This document shows positions 6,524 through 7,289 of a DNA stretch of 7,289 nt, in pieces (the first letter of the stretch is position 1; each line of letters begins with the position of its first letter). The notes below the pieces were generated by a model. That model made no database searches. It was not told where the DNA came from and worked only from the letters and a program-made list of their open reading frames with translations. The DNA is from Dysgonamonadaceae bacterium (GTDB lineage Bacteria > Bacteroidota > Bacteroidia > Bacteroidales > Azobacteroidaceae). The position numbers and the translations under genes are program-made. The stretch is from contig JAITCT010000010.1 in the NCBI GenBank assembly GCA_031282925.1, positions 1-7,289 of the forward strand. Direction: 5' to 3'.

Positions 6524-6949
6524 ATGGCAAAGAAAGATTTCGTATCCCTGTTGTTCTGTATCTGGGCAAGTTCAAATGTTTTTTCCCAGGTTGGCGTTAC
6601 AGCTTACTTCGGGAACGTTTTAGAAGTAAACACCAGTAAACAGAAAATGATAAGCGGAGGATTGAAAGTTGCTCTGAACAATACCCTTTTCGACACTTCT
6701 TTCGAATTATTCGGAATGTATAACTTGAAAGCCGCAGATTATCACCGGTTTTCTATGGGTGTGGGGGTTATGCTTGCTCCTTTTCAAGATAGAGATGCAT
6801 ATCGTGGAATTTCAATACCGGTACAATTGGAAGTGTTTCCATTGCAAAATTTTAGACGTTTATCTTTTGTTACGGAAGTTGCTCCTCAATGGACAACCGA
6901 TTCGGAAGCTGCTTTCCGGTACTTGGTCGGCATTAGATATACGTTTTAA
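6524..6949 (+). CDS. Predicted exported small outer-membrane-like protein, unknown function
   Basis: A 141-residue protein that I do not recognise. The first 22 residues look like a signal peptide: basic MAKKDF, a hydrophobic core SLLFCIWASS, and NVFSQ before a probable cut, a typical Bacteroidetes ending. The mature part of about 119 residues alternates polar and hydrophobic residues (VGVTAYFGNVLEV, FELFGMYNL, FSMGVGVMLAPF, ISIPVQLEVFPL, LSFVTEVAPQW) and ends in FRYLVGIRYTF. A terminal Phe after an aromatic strand is the usual outer-membrane beta-barrel signal, so a small barrel is a fair guess. No lipobox is seen. It lies between the two octamer palindromes and looks more AT-rich than the pigment operon, which suggests a separate unit. 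The sequence does not show whether it takes part in pigment display or phosphate uptake. Confidence 0.75.
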   Translation: MAKKDFVSLLFCIWASSNVFSQVGVTAYFGNVLEVNTSKQKMISGGLKVALNNTLFDTSFELFGMYNLKAADYHRFSMGVGVMLAPFQDRDAYRGISIPVQLEVFPLQNFRRLSFVTEVAPQWTTDSEAAFRYLVGIRYTF

Positions 6950-6954
6950 TTGAG

Positions 6955-7029
6955 TTAACAAGTTGACAAGTTAATAAGTCTATTTATTGTCAACTCATCA
7001 ACTCGTTTACTTGTCAACTCGTTTACTAA
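6955..7029. repeat. Octamer-built imperfect palindrome, copy 2
   Basis: A shorter version of the element at 6419-6516, starting a few bases after the stop of the small exported protein. The left arm reads TTAACAAG, TTGACAAG, TTAATAAG (6955-6978). The right arm reads TCAACTCA, TCAACTCG, TTTACTTG, TCAACTCG, TTTACTAA (6990-7029). The core at 6978-7013 is identical over 36 bases to 6459-6494 and lies in the same orientation. After the core this copy lacks one octamer (CCAACTTG) found in copy 1. The left arm has three units against five. An A-run and the ATG of the permease gene at 7036 follow, the same layout as copy 1. Confidence 0.92.
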
Positions 7030-7035
7030 AAAAAC

Positions 7036-7289
7036 ATGAAACGAATATTAGAAAAAATAGTTGAATCCGTATTGACAGTCAGCGGCGCAACAACCGGCAT
7101 TGTCATCCTGTTGATCGTTGTTTTCCTTTTCCGGGAAGGCGCCGGTTTCTTCCGTCATTCCGAAATTGAAACCGGGTACGCCTTGTGCGTGAACGGAGGA
7201 AATCCCATCAACCGGCTGACGCCCGAACAAATCAAGGCGATATTCGATTACGAAATAGATAACTGGAGTCTTGCCGGCGGAAACGACGA
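7036..7289 (+). CDS. pstC: Phosphate ABC transporter permease PstC, N-terminal part (partial)
   Basis: Start of an inner-membrane permease for high-affinity phosphate uptake, cut by the window end after 84 codons. Residues 1-12 are a charged amphipathic start (MKRILEKIVESV). Residues 16-33 form the first membrane segment (SGATTGIVILLIVVFLF). The periplasmic part then contains NPINRLTPEQIKAIFDYEIDNW at about 56-77, which resembles the phosphate-binding-protein motif LSxEQLxxIFxGKITNW. I recall Bacteroidetes PstC proteins that carry such a PstS-like insertion after the first membrane helix; most other PstC proteins lack it. The ATG is supported by the A-run before it and the N-terminal fit. The family assignment rests on this short N-terminus, and the rest of the pst genes would be expected downstream. 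Confidence 0.75.
   Translation, partial: MKRILEKIVESVLTVSGATTGIVILLIVVFLFREGAGFFRHSEIETGYALCVNGGNPINRLTPEQIKAIFDYEIDNWSLAGGND

Noticed and set aside
6427..6639. Plus-strand 70-residue open frame through the first octamer palindrome
   Set aside because: Its first part is a translation of the repeat (LINSFTCQLVNSLT) and it then overlaps the exported protein in another frame. There is no sign of a real protein.
6419..7029. The repeat region as a CRISPR array
   Set aside because: There are only two copies, they are self-complementary and built from octamers, and what separates them is a 426-base coding gene, not short unique spacers.

Overview
The window looks like Bacteroidetes, probably Bacteroidales. 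The reasons are a promoter of the Bacteroides type (TTTG, 19 bases, TAnnTTTG) at 152-182, start codons preceded by A-rich stretches rather than clear Shine-Dalgarno sites, an ammonia-lyase very like the Flavobacterium johnsoniae tyrosine ammonia-lyase as I recall it, and a PstC with a periplasmic insertion of a kind I associate with this phylum.

Positions 1-232 hold the ambiguous tail of an upstream gene and then the promoter. Positions 233-6418 are one tight plus-strand operon of seven genes: tyrosine ammonia-lyase, FabG-type ketoreductase, ketosynthase, acyl carrier protein, LpxL/HtrB-type acyltransferase, a SAM methyltransferase of the O-methyltransferase-2 fold, and a hotdog-fold dehydratase of the ApeP/FabZ kind. 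Three junctions are ATGA stop/start overlaps and the other gaps are 6-27 bases. The set matches part of an aryl polyene / flexirubin-type pigment pathway. The lyase would make 4-coumarate from tyrosine as aryl starter. Ketosynthase, ketoreductase and dehydratase would extend it as a conjugated polyene on the carrier protein. The methyltransferase would decorate it and the acyltransferase would move the acyl chain to a membrane lipid. A starter-activating ligase, a second ketosynthase or chain-length factor, a thioesterase and export genes are not in the window and probably lie upstream.

Positions 6419-7035 hold a small gene for a predicted exported, outer-membrane-like protein of unknown function (6524-6949). 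On each side is an imperfect palindrome built from 8-base units, and the two palindromes share an identical 36-base core. From 7036 to the end is the N-terminal part of a phosphate ABC transporter permease (PstC), cut by the window edge.

The pigment pathway type is known. Less ordinary are the octamer palindromes around the small gene, and changes at expected catalytic positions in the methyltransferase (Asp-Cys where His-Asp is usual) and the dehydratase (no His at the FabZ position).
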